Below are positions 43,231 to 50,967 of a stretch of 64,000 nt of DNA, in pieces (position 1 is the first letter of the stretch; each line of letters begins with the position of its first letter). The stretch comes from Massilia sp. YIM B02763. Its GTDB lineage: Bacteria > Pseudomonadota > Gammaproteobacteria > Burkholderiales > Burkholderiaceae_D. The notes below the pieces were generated by a model, which searched no databases, was not told the DNA's origin, and saw nothing but the letters and a program-made list of their open reading frames with translations. Both the position numbers and the translations under genes were made by a program. The DNA lies in assembly GCF_030412015.1 (NCBI RefSeq), contig NZ_JASNRD010000012.1:62001-126000 (forward strand), written 5' to 3'.

Positions 43231-43596
43231 ATGCGCGTGTTCAAAACTGCGCTGTTTGCGAAGTCGGCGCGCAAGGACGGCATTACCGACAAAGATCTAT
43301 GCGTCGCCATCGAAGAGGTCATGAAAGGGCAATATGATGCGGATCTGGGCGGCGGGGTGTACAAAAAGCGCCTGAACAAAAATATGCATCGTTCAATCAT
43401 CCTTGCCAAAGCCGGCAAGCGCTGGGTGTACGAATACCTTTTTGCCAAGAACGAACGCGCCAACATCGATAACGACGAAGAGCAAGGCTACAAGATGCTG
43501 GCGAAAAGTTATGCTGCGCTTACTGATACTCAGCTCAACCAGCTGATTGCCCATAAAAAGTTACTGGAGATTTGCAATGACTGCAAAGAAGACTGA
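43231..43596 (+). CDS. HigB/RelE-like toxin of a type II toxin-antitoxin pair
   Basis: 121 residues from the ATG at 43231 (MRVFKTALFAKSARKDGITD). The pattern LCVAIEEVMKGQYDADLGGGVYKKRLNK and YEYLFAKNERANIDNDEEQGYKMLAK is that of the PF06296-like HigB toxins, ribosome-dependent mRNA nucleases. The frame is open from an ATG at 43174, adding 19 residues; a TATACT hexamer at 43162-43167 would place transcription start at about 43174, so the inner start is more likely. It overlaps the antitoxin gene by 20 nt. AT-rich compared with dnaE and trhO. Confidence 0.85.
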   Translation: MRVFKTALFAKSARKDGITDKDLCVAIEEVMKGQYDADLGGGVYKKRLNKNMHRSIILAKAGKRWVYEYLFAKNERANIDNDEEQGYKMLAKSYAALTDTQLNQLIAHKKLLEICNDCKED

Positions 43597-43906
43597 CCCG
43601 AAGAGCGCTCGGCTCGCTGCAATGCATGCGTCCGCAGCTGCACTACACAGCGTCGGTGCCATGGACGACAAGACGATGCGGCACTTTGAAGCGCTGTGTC
43701 TTCAACCTGTGGCCAACTTGGCCCCTGAAGAAATCAAGACTATTCGTGTGGAAAACAAATTGAGCCAGGCGCTTTTTGCGCGCTTGATCAATACCAGTGC
43801 AAGCACCGTCCAGAAATGGGAATCCGGCCAAAAGCACCCAAGCGGGCTTGCCTTGAAAATGCTGCAAGTAGTGAAAAATCGTGGGATAGAAGTACTGATG
43901 GTGTGA
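43577..43906 (+). CDS. HigA-like helix-turn-helix antitoxin
   Basis: A 109-residue protein whose C-terminal half is an Xre-type helix-turn-helix: IRVENKLSQALFARLINTSASTVQKWESGQKHPSGLALKMLQ. It would neutralise the upstream HigB-like toxin and repress the pair's promoter. Toxin-first order with overlap is the HigBA arrangement. The ATG at 43577 overlaps the toxin end. Confidence 0.87.
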   Translation: MTAKKTDPKSARLAAMHASAAALHSVGAMDDKTMRHFEALCLQPVANLAPEEIKTIRVENKLSQALFARLINTSASTVQKWESGQKHPSGLALKMLQVVKNRGIEVLMV

Positions 43907-43984
43907 GCGTTGCCGCTCGGCTGACTGTGCCGCCTCCCTGCCTTATAATAGCCGGCTGTCTTTCCGCCTTCCGAACCGATCACC

Positions 43985-44857
43985 ATGACCACGCACGTCA
44001 ACATTGCCGCCTATAAATTCATCACCCTCGACAACCTCGAAGAGATGCGCCCGCAATACCAGGCGCTGTGCAACGAGCTCGGGCTCAAGGGCACCGTGCT
44101 GCTGACGCCGGAAGGCATCAATATGTTCGTCTCCGGTCCCCGCGCGCAGATCGACCAGTACCTGGCCTGGGTGCGCAGCGACCCGCGCCTGGCCGACCTG
44201 GAGTGGAAGGAAAGCCTATCGACGGAGCAATCGCACCGCCGCATGCTGGTCCGCATCAAGAAGGAAATCATCACGATGCGCATGCCCCTCATCAAGCCGG
44301 AACTGGGCCGCGCCCCGTCGGTCGACCCGAAGACCCTGAAGCGCTGGCTCGACCAGGGCCACGACGACGATGGCGTCCCCGTCGTCATGATGGAAACCCG
44401 CAACGCGTTCGAAGTCGACGTCGGCACCTTCAACAACACGCTCGACTACCGCATCGACAAGTTCAGCGAGTTCCCGGACGTCGTCGCCGCGCACAAGGAC
44501 GAATTGCAGGGCAAGACCGTGGTGACCTTCTGCACCGGCGGCATCCGTTGCGAAAAAGCGGCCATCCACATGCAGAACATCGGCTACGACCGCGTCTACC
44601 AGCTCGATGGCGGCATCCTGAAGTACTTCGAGGAAGTCGGCGGCGACCACTACACGGGCGATTGCTTCGTGTTCGACTACCGTACCGCGCTGAACCCGAA
44701 ACTGGAACCGACCGAGACCGTGCAGTGCTTCGCCTGCCGCGCCGTGGTGACGCCGCGCCAGCAGCTGGCGCCGGAGTATGTGGTTGGTAAATCGTGTCCG
44801 CATTGTGCGGGCAAGCAGGCGGCCAGCAAGGAAGCCGAAGGCACTGCCGCGTATTAA
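43985..44857 (+). CDS. trhO: tRNA uridine(34) hydroxylase TrhO (rhodanese family)
   Basis: A 290-residue cytosolic enzyme that makes 5-hydroxyuridine at tRNA position 34 with O2. It has the N-terminal acylphosphatase-like part ([16 protein letters not shown]), the rhodanese domain with the active-site Cys in [11 protein letters not shown] (about 183-189), and a C-terminal Cys pattern (CFACRAVV ... CPHC) that may bind zinc. Formerly YceA. Length matches. A damaged REP and a terminator follow. Confidence 0.95.
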   Translation: MTTHVNIAAYKFITLDNLEEMRPQYQALCNELGLKGTVLLTPEGINMFVSGPRAQIDQYLAWVRSDPRLADLEWKESLSTEQSHRRMLVRIKKEIITMRMPLIKPELGRAPSVDPKTLKRWLDQGHDDDGVPVVMMETRNAFEVDVGTFNNTLDYRIDKFSEFPDVVAAHKDELQGKTVVTFCTGGIRCEKAAIHMQNIGYDRVYQLDGGILKYFEEVGGDHYTGDCFVFDYRTALNPKLEPTETVQCFACRAVVTPRQQLAPEYVVGKSCPHCAGKQAASKEAEGTAAY

Positions 44858-44875
44858 TCAAGCGGCTTGAAAAAA

Positions 44876-44975
44876 CGTCGTCCCTGCGCAGGCGTGATAG
44901 TGCCACCGGCACTATCACCCAATTGCCGCCTGCGTTATCGAGACGCTCGCAAAATTGGGGCCTGCCTGCGCAAGA
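44876..44975. repeat. Disrupted REP pair containing a second palindrome
   Basis: The left REP arm CGTCGTCCCTGCGCAGGC is broken by GTGATAGTGCC-ACC-GGCACTATCAC (44894-44918), a perfect 11-3-11 inverted repeat. REP-like sequence resumes at CCCAATT. The right member (about 44951-44972) is also degenerate. Confidence 0.8.
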
Positions 44976-45013
44976 AAACGCCCCGGACCGCGTCATGCGG
45001 CCGGGGCGTTTTT
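44975..45013. terminator. Bidirectional terminator between trhO and the small DUF4214 gene
   Basis: AAAACGCCCCGG and CCGGGGCGTTTT form a 12-bp stem with T-runs on both strands, placed between the convergent genes. Confidence 0.93.
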
Positions 45014-45027
45014 CATTGGATGCCGCT

Positions 45028-45615
45028 TCAGGCGATGTGCGCGACTTCGGCCGTGGCCGTCTGCGTACCGACGATCTGCGCGATGGCGTCGTCGATCAGG
45101 CTCGGCTGCATGGCGCGGGCGGCGCTGCCCAGGTCGACGACGTCGCCGACATAGTCCGACGCGATCTTGAACCCATTTGGCTTCAGGTAGGCGTCGATTT
45201 CCGCCTGGGTGTCGATATGGGTGGTGAATTCGGTAGCCACGGCGACGCGGCCGTTGAACACGACGGCATCCGCGTTCTGCGCGGTCTGCGCACCCTTGAC
45301 GATTTCGCGCACCATGGTTTCCACGCTGATCGAATGCGTGTCGAGCGCATTGGTCCAGAAGTTCAGGCCTTCGGTATCGGCCGTACGGCCGAACACGTTG
45401 TTGTAGACCTTCTGGATCATCTCGCGGTTGCTCATGCCGCTGTAGGTGGCGTTGTATTCCGCCGAGGTAGCGAAATCATGCTCGATCTGGGCCAGCAGGT
45501 TCGGATTGGAGTTGCCGTTCAGGGCATCGACCCAGAACTTCAGGCCTTCCGGGTCGGCCGGGCGTTGGAAGTATTCGATGTACAGCTTTTGTACTGCTTG
45601 GGTGTTATCTGCCAT
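45028..45615 (-). CDS. Small DUF4214-domain protein, candidate second cargo of the type I system
   Basis: A 195-residue Cys-free protein with two DUF4214-type modules: VQKLYIEYFQRPADPEGLKFWVDAL (about 8-32) and IQKVYNNVFGRTADTEGLNFW (about 67-87). The same module starts the 965-residue S-layer-like protein at 50968-53865. It has no signal peptide and no RTX repeats; the C-terminus (AIAQIVGTQTATAEVAHIA) is hydrophobic-small, as in type I secretion tails. A good GGAGG precedes the ATG. It is separated from tolC by a terminator, so it has its own promoter. Secretion is inferred. Confidence 0.75.
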   Translation of the reverse strand: MADNTQAVQKLYIEYFQRPADPEGLKFWVDALNGNSNPNLLAQIEHDFATSAEYNATYSGMSNREMIQKVYNNVFGRTADTEGLNFWTNALDTHSISVETMVREIVKGAQTAQNADAVVFNGRVAVATEFTTHIDTQAEIDAYLKPNGFKIASDYVGDVVDLGSAARAMQPSLIDDAIAQIVGTQTATAEVAHIA

Positions 45616-45784
45616 GACTGCCTCCTATATCACAATGTAAAGAAATACTACCCGATTCGACAATAAGGCGGCGCAAAGCGAGCTCAATCGTGCTGAGCTA
45701 GTTGCTCATGGATACTATTTCTTGGAGGAAGTGATTGCTTACATTTCCGAATGGAATTGTTACGTATATTAAATTTCCGGGAAT

Positions 45785-45813
45785 AAAAAAAACCGCTGCG
45801 TGAGCAGCGGTTT
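45785..45813 (-). terminator. Terminator of the type I secretion operon
   Basis: On the minus strand AAACCGCTGC-TCAC-GCAGCGGTTT is followed by a run of T, about 80 nt after the tolC stop. Confidence 0.92.
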
Positions 45814-45889
45814 GGTGATTCTACAGAGCTGTTAAATGAGCGGTCACTATGTAGAATTTGCTCTTCTAAAGAATAAGCGAACCTATTAA

Positions 45890-47248
45890 TCAGCGAAAGT
45901 ACGCTGCCACCTCACGTACAGAGCTTTCATCTAACGTACCAGCATCTGCACGCAAGCGCAGCAAACCGATCAGGTAAGCATATCGCGCCTGCGCCAAATC
46001 TCGCTGGCTCGTATATAGCTGTTGTTGAGCATTCAACAAATCAAGATTAATACGAACTCCCCCCTTGATGCTCTGTTCAGTGGCAGTCATGAGTTCCTTA
46101 CCGGAAGCGACAGCACGCTCCAACGCCTTGATCTTAGCGACGCTGTTTTGCACTAGGTCGAAAGATTTTCGCAACTCCACCATGATCTGGTTGGAGCGAT
46201 TATCGAGATCGGCTCGGGTACGTTCCAGATTCGCGGCAGCTTGACGTGTCGTCGCACTAATCGCGCCACCTTGGTAAATAGGGATATTTAGTTGTACGCC
46301 GACAGCACGGTTCAATACATCCTGATTAAAGCTCGTTAGCGTAGCCGATTCGTCTTTACCATAGGACGCAACAAGGTCAAGACGAGGCAGATGTCCTGCC
46401 TTGTCACGCTGGACTTCCAGGCGAGCGTTTTCGATCGCCAGACGCCCAGCCGCGAGCAGCGGATTTCGCTCCAGCGCGGTAGTACGCCAGTCGTCGAACG
46501 ACTTAAGCGGGAGATCTTGGAAGTGGAAATTCTCTCCAAGCTTATCAAGCGTTCCCGGGTCCATGCCGATGATGCCAGCAAGCGTATTGCGTTGGGCTAC
46601 TGCATTGTTCTGGGCCTCCACCAGCTGCGCTTCGGCCAAATCCAACCGAGCTTGGGTTTCCAGCATGTCGGTTTTCGTCCCTTCGCCCTTTTCGAACAGA
46701 CGATTATTTACCTTCATCTGCTCAAGGTACATGTCACGCTGCACCTTGGAGAGCTCCACCTGATCTTCGGCAAACAAGGCATCTGCGTACGCGCCGACGA
46801 CACGTAAGATCACTTCATTCGTATCGGATTCGAACTTTTTCGATCCTTGCTGAGTCTGCACTTTACCTTGTCGATAACGCACAATGCCGTCAAGGTTGAG
46901 GATAGGCTGCCTCACCTGGATTACCGAAGAACGACTGATATACCGTGGCTGGTCAAAGACACGATCGCCTTCCCTCGTACAGCACTGATACCGATCCGCA
47001 ATATTTCGGTTCGCAGTAACACTTGCCGACACCTGTGGCAGCAAGTTAGAACGACCGATGATTACATTTTCCTTGGCCGACTCGTTTTCATAATAATTCA
47101 TCCGGTACTGCGGATCATTCTTCAGTGCCGCTTCATATGCTTGTTGCAGGCTCACCGCGGCCGCATTGCCGGCAACAAACGCCAGCAATGCCGAGGTGAC
47201 CAACGCTTTCCAACTTAAAACGCTCGCCTTGTTCATCACTTTCGCCAC
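45890..47248 (-). CDS. TolC-family outer membrane channel of the type I secretion system
   Basis: A 452-residue outer-membrane efflux protein. The signal peptide ends at NAAA (about 30), then SLQQAYEAALKNDPQYRMNYYENESAKENVIIGRSNLLPQVS-type start of the TolC repeat, seen again in the second half (DWRTTALERNPLLAAGRLAIENARLEVQRDKAGHLPRLDLVA). It is the duct for the ABC-HlyD pair encoded just upstream (2-bp gap). Base composition is clearly more AT-rich than hlyD and the chromosome around it, which hints at separate origin. Confidence 0.93.
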   Translation of the reverse strand: MAKVMNKASVLSWKALVTSALLAFVAGNAAAVSLQQAYEAALKNDPQYRMNYYENESAKENVIIGRSNLLPQVSASVTANRNIADRYQCCTREGDRVFDQPRYISRSSVIQVRQPILNLDGIVRYRQGKVQTQQGSKKFESDTNEVILRVVGAYADALFAEDQVELSKVQRDMYLEQMKVNNRLFEKGEGTKTDMLETQARLDLAEAQLVEAQNNAVAQRNTLAGIIGMDPGTLDKLGENFHFQDLPLKSFDDWRTTALERNPLLAAGRLAIENARLEVQRDKAGHLPRLDLVASYGKDESATLTSFNQDVLNRAVGVQLNIPIYQGGAISATTRQAAANLERTRADLDNRSNQIMVELRKSFDLVQNSVAKIKALERAVASGKELMTATEQSIKGGVRINLDLLNAQQQLYTSQRDLAQARYAYLIGLLRLRADAGTLDESSVREVAAYFR

Positions 47249-47250
47249 AG

Positions 47251-48609
47251 TCAGTCCTCGCTCATTGAAGAATGGGCGCGGTCAAATACCGGCTTAAGCA
47301 GGTAGCTCATCATCGTGCGCTCGCCAGTCTTGACGAACAATTCTACTGGCATGCCTGGACGAATATCCATCTTATGATGGGCGATCATCTTGGCACCTTC
47401 CTGCGACACTTTTACGCGGACCTTGTAGTAAGCAGCGCCAGTACGCTCGTCGACGCTACGGTCGGCCGACACCGTTTCGACAATGCCCGGAATATGCGGT
47501 GTACGGTTGGCGTTGAATGCCGAGAAAATCAGCTCGGTCGGCAGACCATCATGGATCTTGTCGACGAGGTTGACGGGCAGCTGGCCTTCAACGATCAGGG
47601 GATCGTCGGTCGGCACGATGTCCATCATCTTGAAGCCCGGCTGCACCACGCCGCCATTGGTGAACACGGCCAGGCCGACCACGGTGCCGCTGACCGGCGC
47701 CTTGACGTCGACGTTCGACAGCTCGAATTGCTGGGCGCTCATGCGGGCGCCCTGGGCTTCCGCCTCTTTCTGCGTGTCGGCCAGCGTCGTGCGCACTTCC
47801 TTCTGGTATTCCTGCATGCGCTGAGATTTACGCAGCGTCATTTCCATGACCTGACGCTGGGCACGGCCGATGTTGCCGATGTCCTCGGAAATCTCACCCT
47901 GGAGCTGCGCGTAGGTACGCTCAAGGTCCAGCAGGCGGTTGCGGGCAACGTAGCCGTCCTTGGCCAGGTCGCGCATGCCTTCGAGTTGCTCCTTCAGGAA
48001 GCCTACCTGGGCCTTCTTGCTGTCGCGCGATTCCTGCAGGCCCTGGATCTGCACTTTCAGACCAGCAATGTTCTCATCCACGCCGCCCAGCTCATTCTGC
48101 AGCGATGCCTGACGTGAAGCCAGCAATTGGCTTTGCAGCGTCATCATCTCGGCCACGCGCGGATCATTGGCACGCTTGGTCAGCTCTTCCGGGAAGCGGA
48201 TGGTTTTTTGACCGAGTTGCTCGGCCATCAATCGCGCCTCGGTGGCGCGCGCCGTCAGGTACTGCGCTTCGGTGATGTCGTAGCCGGCCTTGGCGGTAAT
48301 CGCATTCATGCGCACCAGCACCTGCCCTGCCTTCACGACGTCGCCGTCCTTGACGAGGATTTCCTGGATGGTGCCCCCCGTCTGGTGCTGCACGCTCTTG
48401 CGGTTCGACTCTTTAGCCACGGTACCCGACATCGGCACGCCCTTGTCGAGCGGCGCGAAGCACGCCCAGACCAGGAAACCGACAAAGCCAAACAGCACGA
48501 TCAGCCAGCCGATGCGCGCATACGAGCGCGCATCGGTGTTCACGGTCAGCGGCGCAACGTCATGGCTGATGACTTCGGTGGCCGCATCCTTCTGTTGAAT
48601 CAGCTTCAT
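47251..48609 (-). CDS. HlyD-family type I secretion adaptor
   Basis: A 452-residue membrane fusion protein with one N-terminal helix (about 32-54, IGWLIVLFGFVGFLVWACFAPL). A lipoyl/barrel-sandwich half (SVQHQTGGTIQEILVKDGDVVKAGQVLV), a long coiled coil (about 150-285) and the closing half VKAPVSGTVVGLAVFTNGGVVQPG follow. PrtE/RsaE-like size. It directly follows the ATPase gene with no gap and links it to the TolC protein. Confidence 0.94.
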   Translation of the reverse strand: MKLIQQKDAATEVISHDVAPLTVNTDARSYARIGWLIVLFGFVGFLVWACFAPLDKGVPMSGTVAKESNRKSVQHQTGGTIQEILVKDGDVVKAGQVLVRMNAITAKAGYDITEAQYLTARATEARLMAEQLGQKTIRFPEELTKRANDPRVAEMMTLQSQLLASRQASLQNELGGVDENIAGLKVQIQGLQESRDSKKAQVGFLKEQLEGMRDLAKDGYVARNRLLDLERTYAQLQGEISEDIGNIGRAQRQVMEMTLRKSQRMQEYQKEVRTTLADTQKEAEAQGARMSAQQFELSNVDVKAPVSGTVVGLAVFTNGGVVQPGFKMMDIVPTDDPLIVEGQLPVNLVDKIHDGLPTELIFSAFNANRTPHIPGIVETVSADRSVDERTGAAYYKVRVKVSQEGAKMIAHHKMDIRPGMPVELFVKTGERTMMSYLLKPVFDRAHSSMSED

Positions 48610-50406
48610 TTATTTGCTTCCTTGTTCAGTCGCGGCAGCAGCTGCCTGTGCCTGCAGCTGCGCCTGGCGTGCCTGCTGCGCCGCCTGCTGTTGAGCCTGG
48701 GCTTGCGCCTGTGCTTTCTGGTTCGCTTCCTGGATGGCCGCCAGCACCTGGTCGGTCGGGCCGAATGCCTGGGCGACACCGTCGCGGAGAAGGAGCAATT
48801 TGTTGGTCGCGCCGATGATGCTGGTACGGTGCGTGATGAGCACGACGGTCTTGCCGCGGCGGCGCATGTCGAGCACGGCCTGGACCAGTGCCTGTTCGCC
48901 CACTTCATCCAGGTTCGAATTCGGCTCATCGAGCACGAGCAGTGCCGGATCGTCGTACATGGCACGTGCCAGGCCCAAACGCTGCTTCTGGCCGCCCGAC
49001 AAGCCGGCGCCACCATCGCCCAGCGGCGTATCGTAGCCCTTGGGCAGGTGCAGGATCATGTCGTGGACGCCGGCACGCTTGGCGGCTTCGACGACTTTTT
49101 CCGCATCCACTTCACCGAAGCGGGCGATGTTGTCGCTGACGGTGCCGCCGAACAGCTCGATATCCTGTGGCAGGTAGCCGATGTTCGGGCCGAGTTCGGC
49201 CTTGTTCCAGCTGTAGATGTCGGCGCCGTCGAGGCGTACCTTGCCACCCACGGCAGGCCACACACCCACCAGCAGGCGCGCCAGAGTCGACTTGCCGGAA
49301 CCGGAGGGACCAATGACGCCCAGCGCATCGCCCGGCACAATACCGAACGACAGGCCGCGCAACACGGCCTGCTGCGCGCCTGGCGGCGCCGCGGTCACGC
49401 TTTCGACCGTAACCGCACCCTGCGGCTTCGGCAGCTCCATGCCGGCGCTACGCTCCGGATTGTCGTTCAGCAGTTTTGCCAGACGCTCGTAGGCGCTGCG
49501 GGTACTGGCCCACGATTTCCAGACGGAGATCACCTGCTGCACCGGTGCCAATGCGCGACCGACGAGGATCGACGCGGCAATCATCATGCCCGGCGTAATA
49601 CGGCCCTCGACCGCCAGCAGCGCACCGAAACCGAGCACCAGCGAGGTCAGCGAGGTCTGGAAGAACTTGGTGATTGCACCGACGACACCGGCCTTCTGGC
49701 TGGCTTCGGCTTGCAGGTTCAGGAAGCGGCTGTGCAGCTTGAACCAGCGGCGCATCAGGTTGGGCAGCATGCCCATCGATTCGATGACTTCGGCATTGCG
49801 CAGGTTGTTGGTCGCCAGGTTACCGGCGGCGAGCGCCATCGTATTGGCTTCGCTGAGCGGCCCACGCGATACGCGTTCGTTGACGACGGCCAGGACGATT
49901 AGGATGGCCGTCCCGCACAGCGCGAACAGGCCCAGCCAGGGTTCGAAGAAGAAGATGACGATGATGTAGAACGGGAACCACGGCGCGTCGAAGAACGCGA
50001 ACAGCGCATTGCCGGTCAAGAACTGGCGCAGGTTGGTCAGGTCGTTCAACGCTTGGCCCGCGTTACCACCAGCACGCTTGAGGTTCTGCTCGAACGCCGC
50101 CGTATAGACGCGCTTGTTGAGAAGCATATCGAACTTGGCGCCGACACGCACCAGCACGAAGCTGCGCATCATTTCCAGCGAGGACATCAGCAGATAGGCG
50201 CCGAGCATCATCAGCGTCAGCATCAGCAACGTGATTTCGTTGCGGCTGGCGAGCACACGGTCATAGACCTGCAGCATGTAGAGCGAAGGCACCAGTGCCA
50301 GCAGGTTCGTAATGGCACTGAAGGTGCCAACGGTGACGAACGTGCTTTTGAAACCGCGCAAGGCCACCGCGATCTCGTTCTTTGCTTCGGATAGTTTATT
50401 GATCAT
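48610..50406 (-). CDS. Type I secretion ABC permease/ATPase (PrtD/RsaD-like)
   Basis: A 598-residue exporter half. Membrane part about 20-300; Walker A GPSGSGKST (about 367), signature LSGGQKQRLGLARA, and Walker B ALLVLDEPNSNLDE, a sequence typical of PrtD-like protein exporters. There is no N-terminal C39 peptidase domain, so cargo is not cleaved at a GG leader. The last ~35 residues are Gln/Ala-rich (AQAQAQAQQQAAQQARQ). The ATG at 50406 is preferred over 50490 because family members start just before LSEA; a CRP box lies ~90 bp upstream and would lie next to the longer start. Confidence 0.95.
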   Translation of the reverse strand: MINKLSEAKNEIAVALRGFKSTFVTVGTFSAITNLLALVPSLYMLQVYDRVLASRNEITLLMLTLMMLGAYLLMSSLEMMRSFVLVRVGAKFDMLLNKRVYTAAFEQNLKRAGGNAGQALNDLTNLRQFLTGNALFAFFDAPWFPFYIIVIFFFEPWLGLFALCGTAILIVLAVVNERVSRGPLSEANTMALAAGNLATNNLRNAEVIESMGMLPNLMRRWFKLHSRFLNLQAEASQKAGVVGAITKFFQTSLTSLVLGFGALLAVEGRITPGMMIAASILVGRALAPVQQVISVWKSWASTRSAYERLAKLLNDNPERSAGMELPKPQGAVTVESVTAAPPGAQQAVLRGLSFGIVPGDALGVIGPSGSGKSTLARLLVGVWPAVGGKVRLDGADIYSWNKAELGPNIGYLPQDIELFGGTVSDNIARFGEVDAEKVVEAAKRAGVHDMILHLPKGYDTPLGDGGAGLSGGQKQRLGLARAMYDDPALLVLDEPNSNLDEVGEQALVQAVLDMRRRGKTVVLITHRTSIIGATNKLLLLRDGVAQAFGPTDQVLAAIQEANQKAQAQAQAQQQAAQQARQAQLQAQAAAAATEQGSK

Positions 50407-50469
50407 TTTTAGGCCGTCAGGAAGAGGTGCTTGATAGCTGGATTCTGGCCAGCATCGAGCAGACGGAAC

Positions 50470-50510
50470 ATTATCGCCTAAAAACGCCAAGAAATGTGAC
50501 GAGCATCACA
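50470..50510 (-). promoter_or_regulatory. CRP-dependent promoter of the type I secretion operon
   Basis: A perfect CRP box TGTGATGCTCGTCACA (50510-50495 on the minus strand) is followed 19 nt on by the -10-like GATAAT (50475-50470). Box centre would be near -40, the class II position where CRP replaces the -35 element. Confidence 0.7.
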
Positions 50511-50967
50511 TTTTACCAAGAAGAATGTTGCGGATTTGTGGTGCCGGGATCGTTACGACAGTAGGCGTTGGCGACGCTAGCGTGACCTACCATTTTCTAT
50601 CCGCATACGGGCTGCACCGGAGACGCTGCTGACATATCGCTGTTGGGCTTATCCCCCGCTTTCCGCCCGCACTCGACTGCCCTTTTCCGTTGCAGTTCAC
50701 GCCAAGGCTAGCTTGTACGATGCTTGCAAATAGATGAATGCCGGCCGTCAGGCGCGTATGAAAAAGGGCCATGCTTTTCAGCATGACCCCTCGAAGGTAC
50801 CGTTGTTATGCGTTCGCGTTACGTTATTCCATCCGGCCGACACTCAGCAGAGCAATGCTCCGCATTCGACAGCACTACAGAAAGTCAAACTGACCGACCG
50901 ACAAAACAAGAACACCTTAGTTTTCGCGGAACCCCGCAAAGCTCGGTCCCGCAAAAACGACGCTTAA
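50511..50967. other. Intergenic region between the S-layer-like gene and the secretion operon
   Basis: About 457 bp. It contains the S-layer-like gene's terminator (50761-50790) and, nearer the stop, a second possible hairpin pairing TTTTGCGG with CCGCGAAAA (about 50925-50960). I see no ribosome-site-led coding frame. The long 3' leader after the stop might stabilise the abundant mRNA. Confidence 0.5.
50761..50790 (-). terminator. Terminator of the S-layer-like gene
   Basis: On the minus strand GGGTCATGCT-GAAA-AGCATGGCCC is followed by TTTTT, about 180 nt after the stop codon. Confidence 0.85.

Noticed and set aside
39747..43337. 1,196-codon open frame on the plus strand opposite dnaE
   Set aside because: It mirrors dnaE codon by codon in a high-GC gene, has the Arg/His/Val/Gln-rich composition of antisense frames and no recognisable domain.
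45616..45640. CRP half-site (TTGTGATATAG) upstream of the small DUF4214 gene
   Set aside because: Only one TGTGA half is present and it overlaps the ribosome-binding site; it does not fit the extended consensus of the three real boxes.
50734..50967. 77-codon plus-strand frame downstream of the S-layer-like gene
   Set aside because: It runs through the terminator hairpin and has no ribosome site or coding-like composition.
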